Origin: Strigamia acuminata
Taxonomy: Eukaryota; Arthropoda; Chilopoda; Geophilomorpha; Linotaeniidae
NCBI GenBank assembly: GCA_949358305.1
Contig: OX442314.1
Span: forward strand, 15,617,060-15,681,059
DNA: 64,000 nt
Direction of reading: 5' to 3'
Below are positions 13,301 through 25,300 of the stretch, piece by piece (within the stretch, counting starts at the first letter, position 1; the number at the start of each line of letters is the position of its first letter). A program made the translations under genes and the position numbers. The notes beneath the pieces are model-generated. The model ran no database searches, was not told the DNA's origin, and saw nothing but the letters and a program-made list of their open reading frames with translations.

Positions 13301-16300
13301 GGCTTCCATTCCTCTAAAGAGAATCGGCAGCAATTAACATAAATCTACTGAATAGAACACTCAAAGTTGACGGGCAAGTTTCACGTTTTCTAATAAGCCA
13401 TTTGCACTTGTCAACAGTGTCAGGAAGTTATTTTCGAGAGGTAAACTTTTCCTATAATCCAATCGTATAATTACAAGTGGCTGGATTAAAAATCCGCCGC
13501 GTAACCACAAATGCAACTAATGATCAAATAGACTACTATAGGGAGATTAGGTGAATTTACAAAACGGAATGAGCCAGACCTAATTCGAAAATTAGTTTTC
13601 AAGACAATGTAATTCCAGCAAAGCTCCGAGTTAATTACATCAGTCAATTAAATTAGTTTCGTCAACTAAATCATAATACCACACATCGGCATTCAATTTT
13701 AAATGTAACTGGGAAATTACTCGTTGTCTAACAGATGCTTTTTGTTTTTGTTAGATCATTTAAACACACCGGAACGAAGTTCCAGGTCTTTCTCCATCCA
13801 ATCTATGGTGGCCCCGGGTTTATTGCCGGTGTAATCATCATGAACTAACTTTAAAATGATTGTGACAAACCCCATGGAGACAAAAATGAGATCATGTGAT
13901 CATGTCTCAACCAATCAAGATAGATTTTCATTTCAAATCAACTATAACTTGTCAAATTACAAAATCTTCTGTTTAAAATCCACTTTTTCAACCATATTTT
14001 TCAAAACTTAATTTTCCTTACGGCGTACCGTACACAAAATCAATTTCCCCAGCTCCCAGCCTCCAGCCCATGTGATCCGAGTCGCATCTTGCGGTGGCTA
14101 GGTGCATTTTTAGGAGTTTTTCGATTACAGTCTAGCAGCGAACCGATCAATAGCCAATAAAAGTTTATCCCAGTTTATCGCAAGTAGTTTTAAACAGAGT
14201 TTAGAAGAATCGGGGCATTGCTTTTTCCCAAAAGAGGAGCAAGCAAAATTCTATCTTTGTTTACTTACCAGATGATAATTTATATTGCACAACAAATCGT
14301 TTAATAGGATATGATCCTTCAGGTGGAGGGTTCCAATGCAAATGGACATTTCGGCTATCATGATTTGCTATCCGAATATTATCGGGAGCTTCCGGCGGTT
14401 CTGCATTAAAAATTGTCACTTGAAACGAAGTAATGAATTGGCGGCGTGCAATGCAAACAATCCATTACCTCGAATTAGAAGATAAATATGCGCCACATCT
14501 TTTCCAAACGCATTCGTTGCTGTGCATTCATACACACCTCCATCTTGTTTATCCAAGTATGTTATTACCAACTCGGACATGAGACCCTGATGAATGGTGA
14601 AGTCATTTCTACTTATTCTGCCAAGAAAAGGAAACATCTCTTCCTCTATAGTTATAAATTACAGCTCAAACTGTTGTAAGACTTGTTTACCTGTCATCCT
14701 CTAGGGATTCCAATGGAACTTTATCTTTCGTCCAAGTAATGGTCATGGGAGAATCTCCGTAAGCCCTGCAATCCATTTGAACCGAATCTCCTCTCTTAGA
14801 CGTTTTATTCTGCGACTTTAATTCGAAGTATGCGGGCACTACACAAAATTACTTTTATTTTTATCGCACTAACATCACACAAATACACAGACACAAACAC
14901 ATGCCTTTAACTTTGACTTGCACCACCTTACTCAAAGGCGGCCCTATGCCGTTCGTCACTTCGCACAGGAAATATCTCTCATCCTTTTTGCTCACATCCC
15001 GGATGTGCAGAGATCCGTTAGCTAAAATTAGAACTCGATCATGGGTCAATGGCAATTCGCCGTAGTCGCCAGGAAACCTGCCTAGGAAAGCCTTGTCTTG
15101 TGTTACGTGCCTACAAAAACGTTCACGAGAGTTTCACCTGTCGCTTGTTTCCAAGTGATGGTTGGCGACGGCGATCCCTCAGCGGCACAATCTAGCGTTA
15201 CGCTGCCTTGAAACACAATATGCACGTCAGACGGTTGAACAATCCACTTTGGCGGCACTGCAATAAACAGCATTATTGTCTACAGTTTCTCACACAATGC
15301 ACGAAGCGTGCGAAATCAAATAAATTGAGTTTAATAACGAACAACAAACAAACCGTCAACATAAATTTCCGTCGTTCTATTGACTGACGCTACTTTGTTA
15401 CTAGCGATGCACGTGTAATTTCCGTGGTGGTCAATAGTAATGCTAGAAAACGTGACCACGCTGGAAAAGTCGTCGTCCTTGCGGATGCTTACGCCCGAAC
15501 CCCTCGTTAGTGGGCGCGCGTCTTTGAGCCACGTAATTGTGATTGGTAAATCCCCCTCGGTGACGACACATTGAAGCCGTGTCCGAGATCCCACCTGAAG
15601 TCCATGACGAGCAGGAAACGATATGGAATCTATTACTGGTGGAACTGCAGAAACCGAGAGACAACTTTTTATGGGTTAGATGTTCGTTGACATTTTTTTT
15701 TTCAAAGATAAGCGCTTTTTTATGGGAGAATTCGAACCAAAAACAAAACAAAGACGCCCAGGGAGAAAATAAAATGAAATAAATGCGACCGATTTGTTCA
15801 AATCGCCTACTTACTCGAAGCTTACTCCGTTCGTCCCACCCACTTTAATTAATCAAAACGCTTGAGAGAAAATAAAATAAACGCGGTGACAGCCAAACGT
15901 GTCTAATGTATTGATATCCTTCAGTGAATTTCCATAATGCTATGCAAATTCTCAACCATTTACCATACTGCTTTACGCGCAGTCGCCCTCCAGGGCTTAG
16001 CTACATGACTAACTACAGGACCGAATTAACGGTGGGGGCAAGGGGGCAAACTCCCCCGATCTCCTGGCACACAGTATATGTACAAAATAAATTTTCAGAT
16101 AAAAATACATGTCTTTGTACAGTATATACGGAATAAATGCATTTTCAAACTAAAAAAAAAAAGGCAATTTTTCGGCTCAAAATCAATTTTTCGGCTCAAA
16201 ATCAATTTTTCGGCTCAAAATCAATTTTTCGGCTCAAAATCAATTTTTCGGCTCAAAATCAATTTTTCGGCTCAAAATCAATTTTTCGGCTCAAAATCAA

Positions 16301-19300
16301 TTTTTCGGCTCAAAATCAATTTTTCGGCTCAAAATCAATTATTCGGCTCAAAATCAATTATTCGGCTCAAAATCAATTATTCGGCTCAAAATCAATTTTT
16401 CGGCTCAAAATCAATTTTCATCCCATAAAAATGTATTATTTCACCGGAAAATGCATTGTTTTGCGTGATAAGACAATTTTTAGCTCAAAATCAATTTCCG
16501 TCCCATAAAAAGGCACTTTTCCGCTTGCTAACGCATTTTATTTTTTGCTTGAAAATGTAGTAAAGATGTCTTTTCTGAATAATCATGGCAGAGGCGAATT
16601 TCTGGTCGGGAAAAGGAAGAAGCTTCTTGTTCCCCTAAATAAAAATAATAAGTCCAAAAAAAATTTTGAAAATTTTTCTCGGGCAAAACTTTTTTTTTGG
16701 AATTAAGGACCCTTAGCAGCAGTGTGGGCCCCCTTTCCTCCGAGAACTTCGAAAACCAGAATTCCGCTCCTGATTCATGGGTCCCCGAAGCTTTAATCCG
16801 GCCCTGACTCATTGTGTCCTACATCCAAACGTGGCAATGCATTGTGAAATTGCGCGTTTTGATTTGACTTATATCAAATTGTGTATTGAATAAATGCCCG
16901 ATAAAATAAAATAAAAAAAAAAAATTGTTTTTTTTGAAAAAATTATTTTTTCAATTTTAGATAAGAAATAATTTTAAATTTAACAAGTAATGCCTACCAG
17001 TTACGTATACTCTTCTCGTTTGTTGTGACGTTTGATCATTGTTATTTCTCACAAAGCACGTGTAATCTCCTTCATCCAGACTCTTCGCTACTCCTTCAAT
17101 CCGTAAAATACCGTTTGTCAGAACTCGTTGTCTGCGATCCGTCGGTAATAAATTTCCCTCTGAATAACATTCAATAAATCATTGAAAAAATGCAATCACG
17201 ATAAACGATTCAAAGAAATGACAATTTCAAACAGTAAAACATTTTTATGATAATTTTGTGCCTGCAAACAGTGATAAAATTAATCTATTCCCTTCATTTA
17301 TTTACTGTTTCACCTCCACCATCTATCAACAACTTTTACAATGTTTGAACAATGTTCGTTGACAACCTCTAGAACAATGGTTGCATTGTAAGAGTGCAGG
17401 AATTTTCGCCCATTCACTCACCATATCTGTACAAGCAAACGAAGATCAACACACTCGTGCGTTTGCTAGAAGTGACAAATACACGCACGTCGCTTTTAAT
17501 GGGTCGCAGAAGGTCCCCACACTTGTCTCAAACATTGATAGCCTCTTCGTGCTGGGGATAAGTGGAGTAAGGCCACTTTTAAAGGGGTCAACTCTCATAA
17601 TCGTCTTATCATTTCTTAAAGATGAAAAATACGACTCTACTTATGGCGCCATTAAGCAGTGCGGTGAAAACCCTCTTTTCTCGAGGTGACAAAAGAAAAA
17701 AAGAAGAGAAACTTCATCTCTCAAAGAGCAAAAGTTTGAGAAACGAAAGCCAGGTATTGGCACCGACGCAACAACAAGTTTTCAATCTTCATCGTTCTGC
17801 GAGATGTAATAACATTTTTTCTTTTACCTCCCTCTTTTATCAGATTATGTTTGGCTGTGGTTCCTTGGGGAAAGTCCTACTGCCAATTTGGCATGTGCGT
17901 GCCTGGCTCTCATATAGAAAATGCAATCCCAAGAGGAGGAAAGTGTAGAATGTAATGAACGACTCTTGAAAAATTGTTATCGTTTATTAGCGTTTAAGCA
18001 CTAGTAAAGAATTGTCAGTTTTATCTGAGTTAATAGGAAAACAGAAAAAACTAAATGAAATATTGTCTTACCTTTCTTCCAAGTGATTGATGTCACGGGA
18101 TAACCAAGGTACGGACAAATTAGTTGTAAATCTTTTCCTGACACGGCATATTCATTCGGTAGCGACTTGATAGAAACGGGACCTGCAATTTGAGAGCAAA
18201 AAAAATATTTCATATTCATTAATTACGTGCCTTTTACTTTTTAATTAAGGAATGGTCAACTTGTAAGATCGGATGGTGTTGTATACAAGTCTGAATGATC
18301 CTTGTAACCCCTGTATACACTGTAATTACAGCCCTACATTGTAATGATGGATGGTATGCTTGGGGACTAATTTACCTCATCATAATTTACGTGCTAGCGG
18401 AAACCACAAACGTCTTGCTCTGATAATAAGTATCTTCAGAGAAATGATAAAACATCGCTCTTCTGCACGTTTATAAAAAAATGAACAATTTATTGCATGA
18501 TACAAAGAAAAAAGTTCAAAATAAATTATATAAAGAAAGATTTTCTCGAGGTCAGAGTAAATTTTTCACAAGTAATGTTTTTTTTTCAATGCTATACTTG
18601 AATTTTACGAACAACTCATAAAATATTTGACCGTAACTTAATTTCAGTCAATATTTTTTTTTACCTCAGAGCATTTTGTTCTACAATTCATCCATCATTA
18701 TAATAATTTATTTCCAGCACGACATATAATCGGAAAGTGTCGAGTAATTTGCGGCTTCCTCCGCGCGCCTATTTACACTACTTTCAACTTCCACTCCCAG
18801 TTAAAGCCGTGGCGAGGGCTTGCAGTTGGAATTTACGATCTTAGTGTGGCGTGTAAGCGCTTTATTATGCACTAGATGGTCTTGTTTGTGGTGAGAATCA
18901 AGTTGGATTAAACGAAAAAAAATTAACAAAAAAAAACCAACAAACAAACAAACAAACAAAAAATCTGTTACTTAAACACAGGGAGTACATAATTCAAAAA
19001 CAAAAATAAAACCTGCTGTTATACATCTAAATTTAATGTCTTCATACGAAACATAACAGACAAAATATTTCACCAAACTTGTATTCCTTTTTGCAAATAG
19101 GTAGAAAAATTAATTTCAATTAAGCATGCAGTCGAAAGTCATTTGCCAAGCACTTTATCAATTTAGCATCCAAACAGCATAAATGCTTTGTGCAAAAGAG
19201 CACGTCAAACCCATGCAGATAAACTACAAGCAGCAAATAAGGGCACAGCAAACAGCATGAGGTTCACGCAATAAGAACTGATTGCTGCAAGATGCTTCAC

Positions 19301-22300
19301 TGTCCTTCTTAATCAACTTCATTCCATTTAACTTACTTGAAACAAAATTTTCCTTCCACACTTAATTGCATTAGTGCGTCACTTTCTAACAACTTAAAAA
19401 TACCCCCTCCCACCCTCGCCCTCAAAAAAAAATTAAAAGCGCAATAATTTGAGAAAAAATTAATTCAAGTTAATTAAATTAATTTCTTTCTCATCGCATT
19501 ATTTAATTATTTTTCTTTTGTAATGGGTCCATCTTGAATGAATTACCATAAATGTTTAGTCTGTCAACAACTTGATCCAGTCCTGCAGGATTCTGTCCAA
19601 CGCACTTGTAGTAGCCTCCATCTTGTAAATCCACTGAGATAATGCTCAAAATGCTGATATAGTTGCCATTACTGTCAACCGATTCTGTGATCCTTGACCT
19701 TCGATCACCCGAAGTACTTAGGGGTGAGTCGTTAAGGTACCATGAAATTTGAGGAACGGGGCTGCCAACCGCAGTGCACTGCAGTTTAGCAGAAAAGCCA
19801 GGCTGTAGGGGTTCCGTGGAAACGCTGAGGCTCACGTTAGGTGAAATTGCTGTTAAATTAAAAATTAGATTAATTAAAAGAAAATAGTTTTCAACACAAG
19901 AAATCTAATTAGCTAATTACACTTTAAGTAAACGCAAAAAATAATAACAATTTAAAAAATAAAACAATAATAATAAAAATGTCCATCTCTCACATTTTTT
20001 ACACGTGCAAATGTTCACAATTTATATTACATCGCGTATAAAATCTCCATTTTTCACTCGAAATAAATTCGAAATCTGACAAATAGGAGATATGTTTGAA
20101 TTTTATTTTGTTTGAAGAGGAAAAAAATGAACATCCAGTGTCTGTAGGCGAAAAAAGACGATAAAAAAGAATAAAGTAATTTTATGTGCTACTAGTTTGC
20201 AATTTTTCAATTTATATTTATCTGAAAACAAACCTCAAAAAGTGTCTTCCGGCAGTCTCTTTTCTAGCCTCATTAACAGACAAGTTGGATGAAAAATTGA
20301 CCAATATTCCCCACGCATGCTTAGCGTGAGCTCTGATTTACTTCTCTTCCATTATTCACCTGATATGCGGAATAATTTATACCAGCAATTTGAGAAAATA
20401 ATTCATTCCGTGCGATCCGGGCCAAAAATAAAACTTTTTCAAATGGCTATGCACTTAACAATAAATTTATCACAATCTATTAAATTACCCTACCCAAGTA
20501 TTGAGAGCCCTATGTAACTTTTATCTTTATTTTAACTTCAGATTTCATCTATATTTATTTTACATAAAAAAGGTGATGAAAAAACATAAAAAAACTACAT
20601 TTTCTTTAAAAAAAATACTAAATCCAGTACAAAGACTTACCTGCATTAGTGGTAATACTTTATTTATGGACCAAAACACAAGCTCGACACATTCTCTTTA
20701 CGCGATAACAATTTCATGAGTTTATTGTTCGAAACCCGTTCATGTGCACGCACAAATTCAAATAACTGCACTACAATTGCTTAATTATATAAGCTTCTGG
20801 AGATTTGAGAATTCACGGTTTTAGTAATACGATTTCTCATTCATTTCCTACTAAGTATTAAGAAAATACAAAATCTTTAGGGACATTTAAGTAAGGGAAC
20901 TGTGGTTTATCTAGACTTGTAATCGAATGATTTATTCAGTGACAAACGCAGTGTGGGAGATGCAATTAGTTTTCATCAACTTTTCATCCTTCAACAACAT
21001 TCTCCTAGGGAACTGATAAGCGCGAAAAGCTTCCAATATGTATCATGTGATGAGCCGTATTGAACGGCATTAATCACACTTGATTTAAGCAATTCCCTTT
21101 TCAATTCGGTTCGAATTTCTTGGCAAATAATTCGTAACATTAAAGAAGAAAAATATATTTTTTTCTCAAGTTCATATTTTTCCTCCTTGTTAGAGACAAG
21201 ACAACTTATTACTACGACAACAAAAATAATCCCAGATTACCTCCGAGCTTGAACTGGGCAGATCCTTGGGCCATATCGTCTCCATTACCCACGAAACACT
21301 GGTACATGCCGTGGTCTCTTCGTTCCACCGATGCGATGGTCAGTTCAAATTGATTTCGAATCTTTAACCGACGCCCATCAGTGCTCACCGGATGGCCATC
21401 TTTAAGTGGAGATAAGAAATTTACGATAAAAACAATTCCAAACTAAAGTTTTTGATTTTGATTTTAATTGATTTTTTAATTTAATTTTTTTTTATTTTCT
21501 CTTTTCACTCGCAAGGTTCTTCCCTTTGATTGCACACACAAAAGCAAACCGTAGTTGAACGTCTAATTAAAATTCCACCTTACCTTTCAGCCATTCTACG
21601 GATGTAATTGGATGACCAGAAGCAAAACAGGTGAATCGGATTTGCTGGCCCACGTCAGCAGTCAATTCCTGCGGCTCGATGTAAGCAGATAACGTTTCTG
21701 TGGTTTGAAGTTTGTTTTTTTTTTACAGAAAAGAAATTCCTTTTCAAAAGATTTAAATATACGTAGAAAGCATGTACCTGTAACAGCCAGCAATGTTTCT
21801 ACTTTTTCTTCGCCGATTATGTTGCTCACTTTGCACAAATAAATACCGGCATCCGAGACCTGTGTGTTTTGTATCACGAGCAAGCCATTGATTTTAACAA
21901 TTCGGCCGTCAGCTTCCACTGGCTGGATCCCACGTCCGTGGAAACGAAACCAACTGGAAATGCATCAGAATTCGCCCATTAACAGTTTTACATAATGGAA
22001 AAATAATTGAATCAAGAAACTGTGCAAAATACATTTTAAAGATGCACTAGTTTGTTTCAACGTTGGTTTTTTTCAACTTGTTTTTCGATAAGTTAGCTCG
22101 ACAACATGTGCAGTTGACTGTACATTAACCAAGTTGTGCAGTATACCATAAAAAAGAACATATTTTCAGAATCACATCAAAATACTGGAAAATCCAATAC
22201 GTAAAAAAAAAAAAAAATCAAATATGAAGGATTTGAAAATTACGAATTCATAACTTATATATAAAAAAAAAATTCAAAATTTCGATTTCTCGCATATACA

Positions 22301-25300
22301 AACTGTCACTTTCACACATCGTATATCAAGCCGCGTGCAAAGCAGAAGGTTTTGAAGGACTTTACTTTGTGTAATCGAGATATGAAAGAAAAACAAGTGA
22401 AGTAGCTATAATTGGATTTCACGACTCAAAAACTCGTACTCATTGCTTACTACATCAAGCAGATACAAATCAAAACATTTGTCACATTTTCCTGACACCC
22501 AATTTCATTGTGCCGTTGCCTCAGAAACTTTATAGCACTTTACGATGCCTTTGTTTTTACCACTAAACTTGTAATATAATCTTGTGTTTCCGACTGGATA
22601 AAGCAACTAACTCTTATCCAAACTTTTCATTTTATTTTTACTGTTATTACATATTATTTCAGAAGTTGCAATAGAAACCATTTCGTTTTCCCAACCCATA
22701 AAAAAATTCTAAAACGAAACACGGTTTTAATGCCAACTGCTGTTGCTATTTTCGAATCATGCATTGCTTTTTAAACAGACTATTTGATTTCAATTACCAA
22801 ATCCATTGTAAAAGAATGTAGTCGCAGCCCCAACTGCCATTTTACATGTTTGGCATAGTTATCGCAGCATTTCATCTTACTAGGCCGTTGAAAGCAAGCG
22901 ATATCTGTATGAATCATGCGAATTCATCTGTCATCTTCATCTTTTCACGTCTACCAAGAATCTATTTCAGACCAAAATCATACACCACTGAGTGCTTGCT
23001 AAAGTAAAGGCATGAAAAGAATTTTTATGTTCACGCATATATCTCGCTTTTTTGTAATGTTCAACGTGTACCAGAAATGAGTAAATCAGTTTTACAGCTC
23101 TAATGTAATGCCCCGATGTAATCCCGTATGCAGATAAGTTATGAGACTGATGGGGGAAAGGAAACTGATGTTTGTCCCGTCGTTTGGAATTGGTGGAGCC
23201 ATTAGAAAACTGTTTCATTTAGTTTCAGAGTAGCTGCAAAATCATTTCTCATGCTGAGTTTGTTGTTCATATAAGAAGAGAGAAAAAAGCATTGAAAAAT
23301 GTTTGCTTTTTAAAGGATGTAATGCAGAATAAAACTTTAACCAAGGTACCATTATGTAGGAACATTTTCCTCTTTCAACGTAGTCTCCAGCAAATATACA
23401 AATGGCTTACGAGAACATCACAACGCAATTCTTAAGATTCTTTTTATGTACGACAGCCATATTTGACATCTGCCTCGACATGATGGTTTTTCACAGAAAA
23501 AAAAGTCAACATCTGCTCCTATAATAGCGACATTCTCAACTTTATATGCAAAATGATTATTTTTCTTAAAAGGAAAAAAAAGGGAAAACATCACTTTAGG
23601 GAGGAAAAAAGAAAATAAAAGAAAATTGGAAAAAGCTTTTGCAAATTCTAAATTGCACTGCCACTTTAATATTCTACTTGTCAAAAATAAATGAAAGTTT
23701 ATAAAAAGTAGAAAAATCGCGCACGCGCACACATTTTCTATTCATTTTCCCATTCGATATGGACCAAGCCATTACAAAAACAAACGAATCAAGCAATAGT
23801 GATAAAATAAACAATATCTCCTTTCTTTTATTTGTCCAAACTCTTCTATTCTAAAAAAAAAAAAAATTTTTTGGCTGCCTTTACATGTCTTTTGCCAAAT
23901 TGCTGGCAAATTTGTTGATAAATCTCCAGAGAGATTTCAAACGAATTCGTGCAGCAGTAAAAGAAAAAAAGTAGGGAAAAAACGTGGGTAGACCTGGAGC
24001 ATTCAGCCATTTGATAGTCGTGCCTGTATTTCTACGACTTCTTCGGACATCTGAGTTCACATGTCTGATCCTAAGAAGACCCAATTCCAGAGGGCCCAGT
24101 CTCCTTGGCATCTTTTATTGTCACACTCGAGGCTCCTGCGAGATTCTTGTCTCAACCCGATATCCGAATTGGACTCAACTTTCTCCATCTCACGTGGTCG
24201 GCGCAATGACCCTGGAGAGACGTTTTCTTACACTCGTGTCCCCCAATTCCGCATGGGATTTAGGCACTGGAAAAATTTGTCACTTTGTATTCAAAAGGAA
24301 ACCCAAAGAATGCTTCATTTTCCGCACCTTTGTATGATCATTGCTACACATTTACTAAAACTTCTTACATGTCAGAATGCGTATAACTTATTTAGTGAAT
24401 AGTTCCTAATTTAACTTGCAACATCTCCCTGTTAAAACATTTGTTTCATACATTTTAAATATTTGATGTGTGCATTGCTGAACAATTTCCCAGACATTAG
24501 TTTGTTTTAAATGAGTCAATATTTGCTGCAATGCTTCCGGCGAGTTTCAATATAAATTACTGTAGGTTTAATTATTAAATTTATTTATTTTAAATTGCTA
24601 CTAATTTCGTAGAAGCATAAAATAAAATCATTACGAAATTGAAGAGCAAACACCTTAGAATTTAATACTGTACATCGTGTCGCAATTGGCCAAACGACGT
24701 TTTCAGCACCGCTGCGCGTAAACACGTGTGACGTGTGTCACAAAATATCTCTTCACAAGCAGTGACCCTTGGAAAATTCACGAATTAAATGGATTTTCTA
24801 ATGAATCAATTAAAATAAATAACAATTTCAATTAATTCTCAGTGTCAATCACAAGCTGTAACCCGTCGTCGTACGTGGAGAATCCAAGAAAGCATTTCAA
24901 TGTATAAATTACATTCGCGAGTTCCATGAGCAGCAGTGCATGGCTGAAACAACCCAGACGCCTGTATTTATTCGCAAAAGTGAATAAAAACAAAATGATA
25001 TAGCGATGCATTAATGAGATCGTGGACTATTTCTCCCACAATGCATTGCACGTCTGCATAATAAAAACTACGTTTCAAAATATACAATTTTAAATGCAAT
25101 GTGCCCCCCTCCCCTCAAATCAATTAAAAGAAAAATCAAAAATCCAATTTTAAAAAAAATCATCAAGAATGTTGTTTTATGTTTAGCTATGTTTTTAAAT
25201 TATTTTTTTTTATTGTTTTTAAGTTTAGGAATGCAGAGAGAAAATTAAAAATGGAGCTGTAAACAGCAGCTAATTAATAATTCTTTGAGAAAATAGTTGT

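Larger units (their letters stand above)
15645..16997. other. Intron between Ig6 and Ig7 (1,353 nt) occupied by a hAT-like element
   Basis: Most of the intron is the repeat element at 16,016-16,806. In insect Dscam1 this is where alternative Ig7 exons would sit; none is present here. Confidence 0.7.

Noticed and set aside
14646-14647. AG acceptor for the Ig9 second-half exon at 14,646-14,647
   Set aside because: It would break the reading frame with the phase 2 donor at 14,689-14,690; the pyrimidine-rich acceptor at 14,618-14,619 fits.
15111-15112. TAG acceptor giving a 27-nt Ig8 intron
   Set aside because: Leads to an immediate in-frame TAA; the downstream CACAAG acceptor restores the Ig8 frame.
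16078-16508. Two plus-strand frames of 116-123 codons
   Set aside because: Both run through the 19-bp minisatellite and just cycle a repeated peptide.
17381-17948. Plus-strand frames of 102-108 codons in the Ig6 intron
   Set aside because: No recognisable domain or splice context and antisense to the gene; likely chance.
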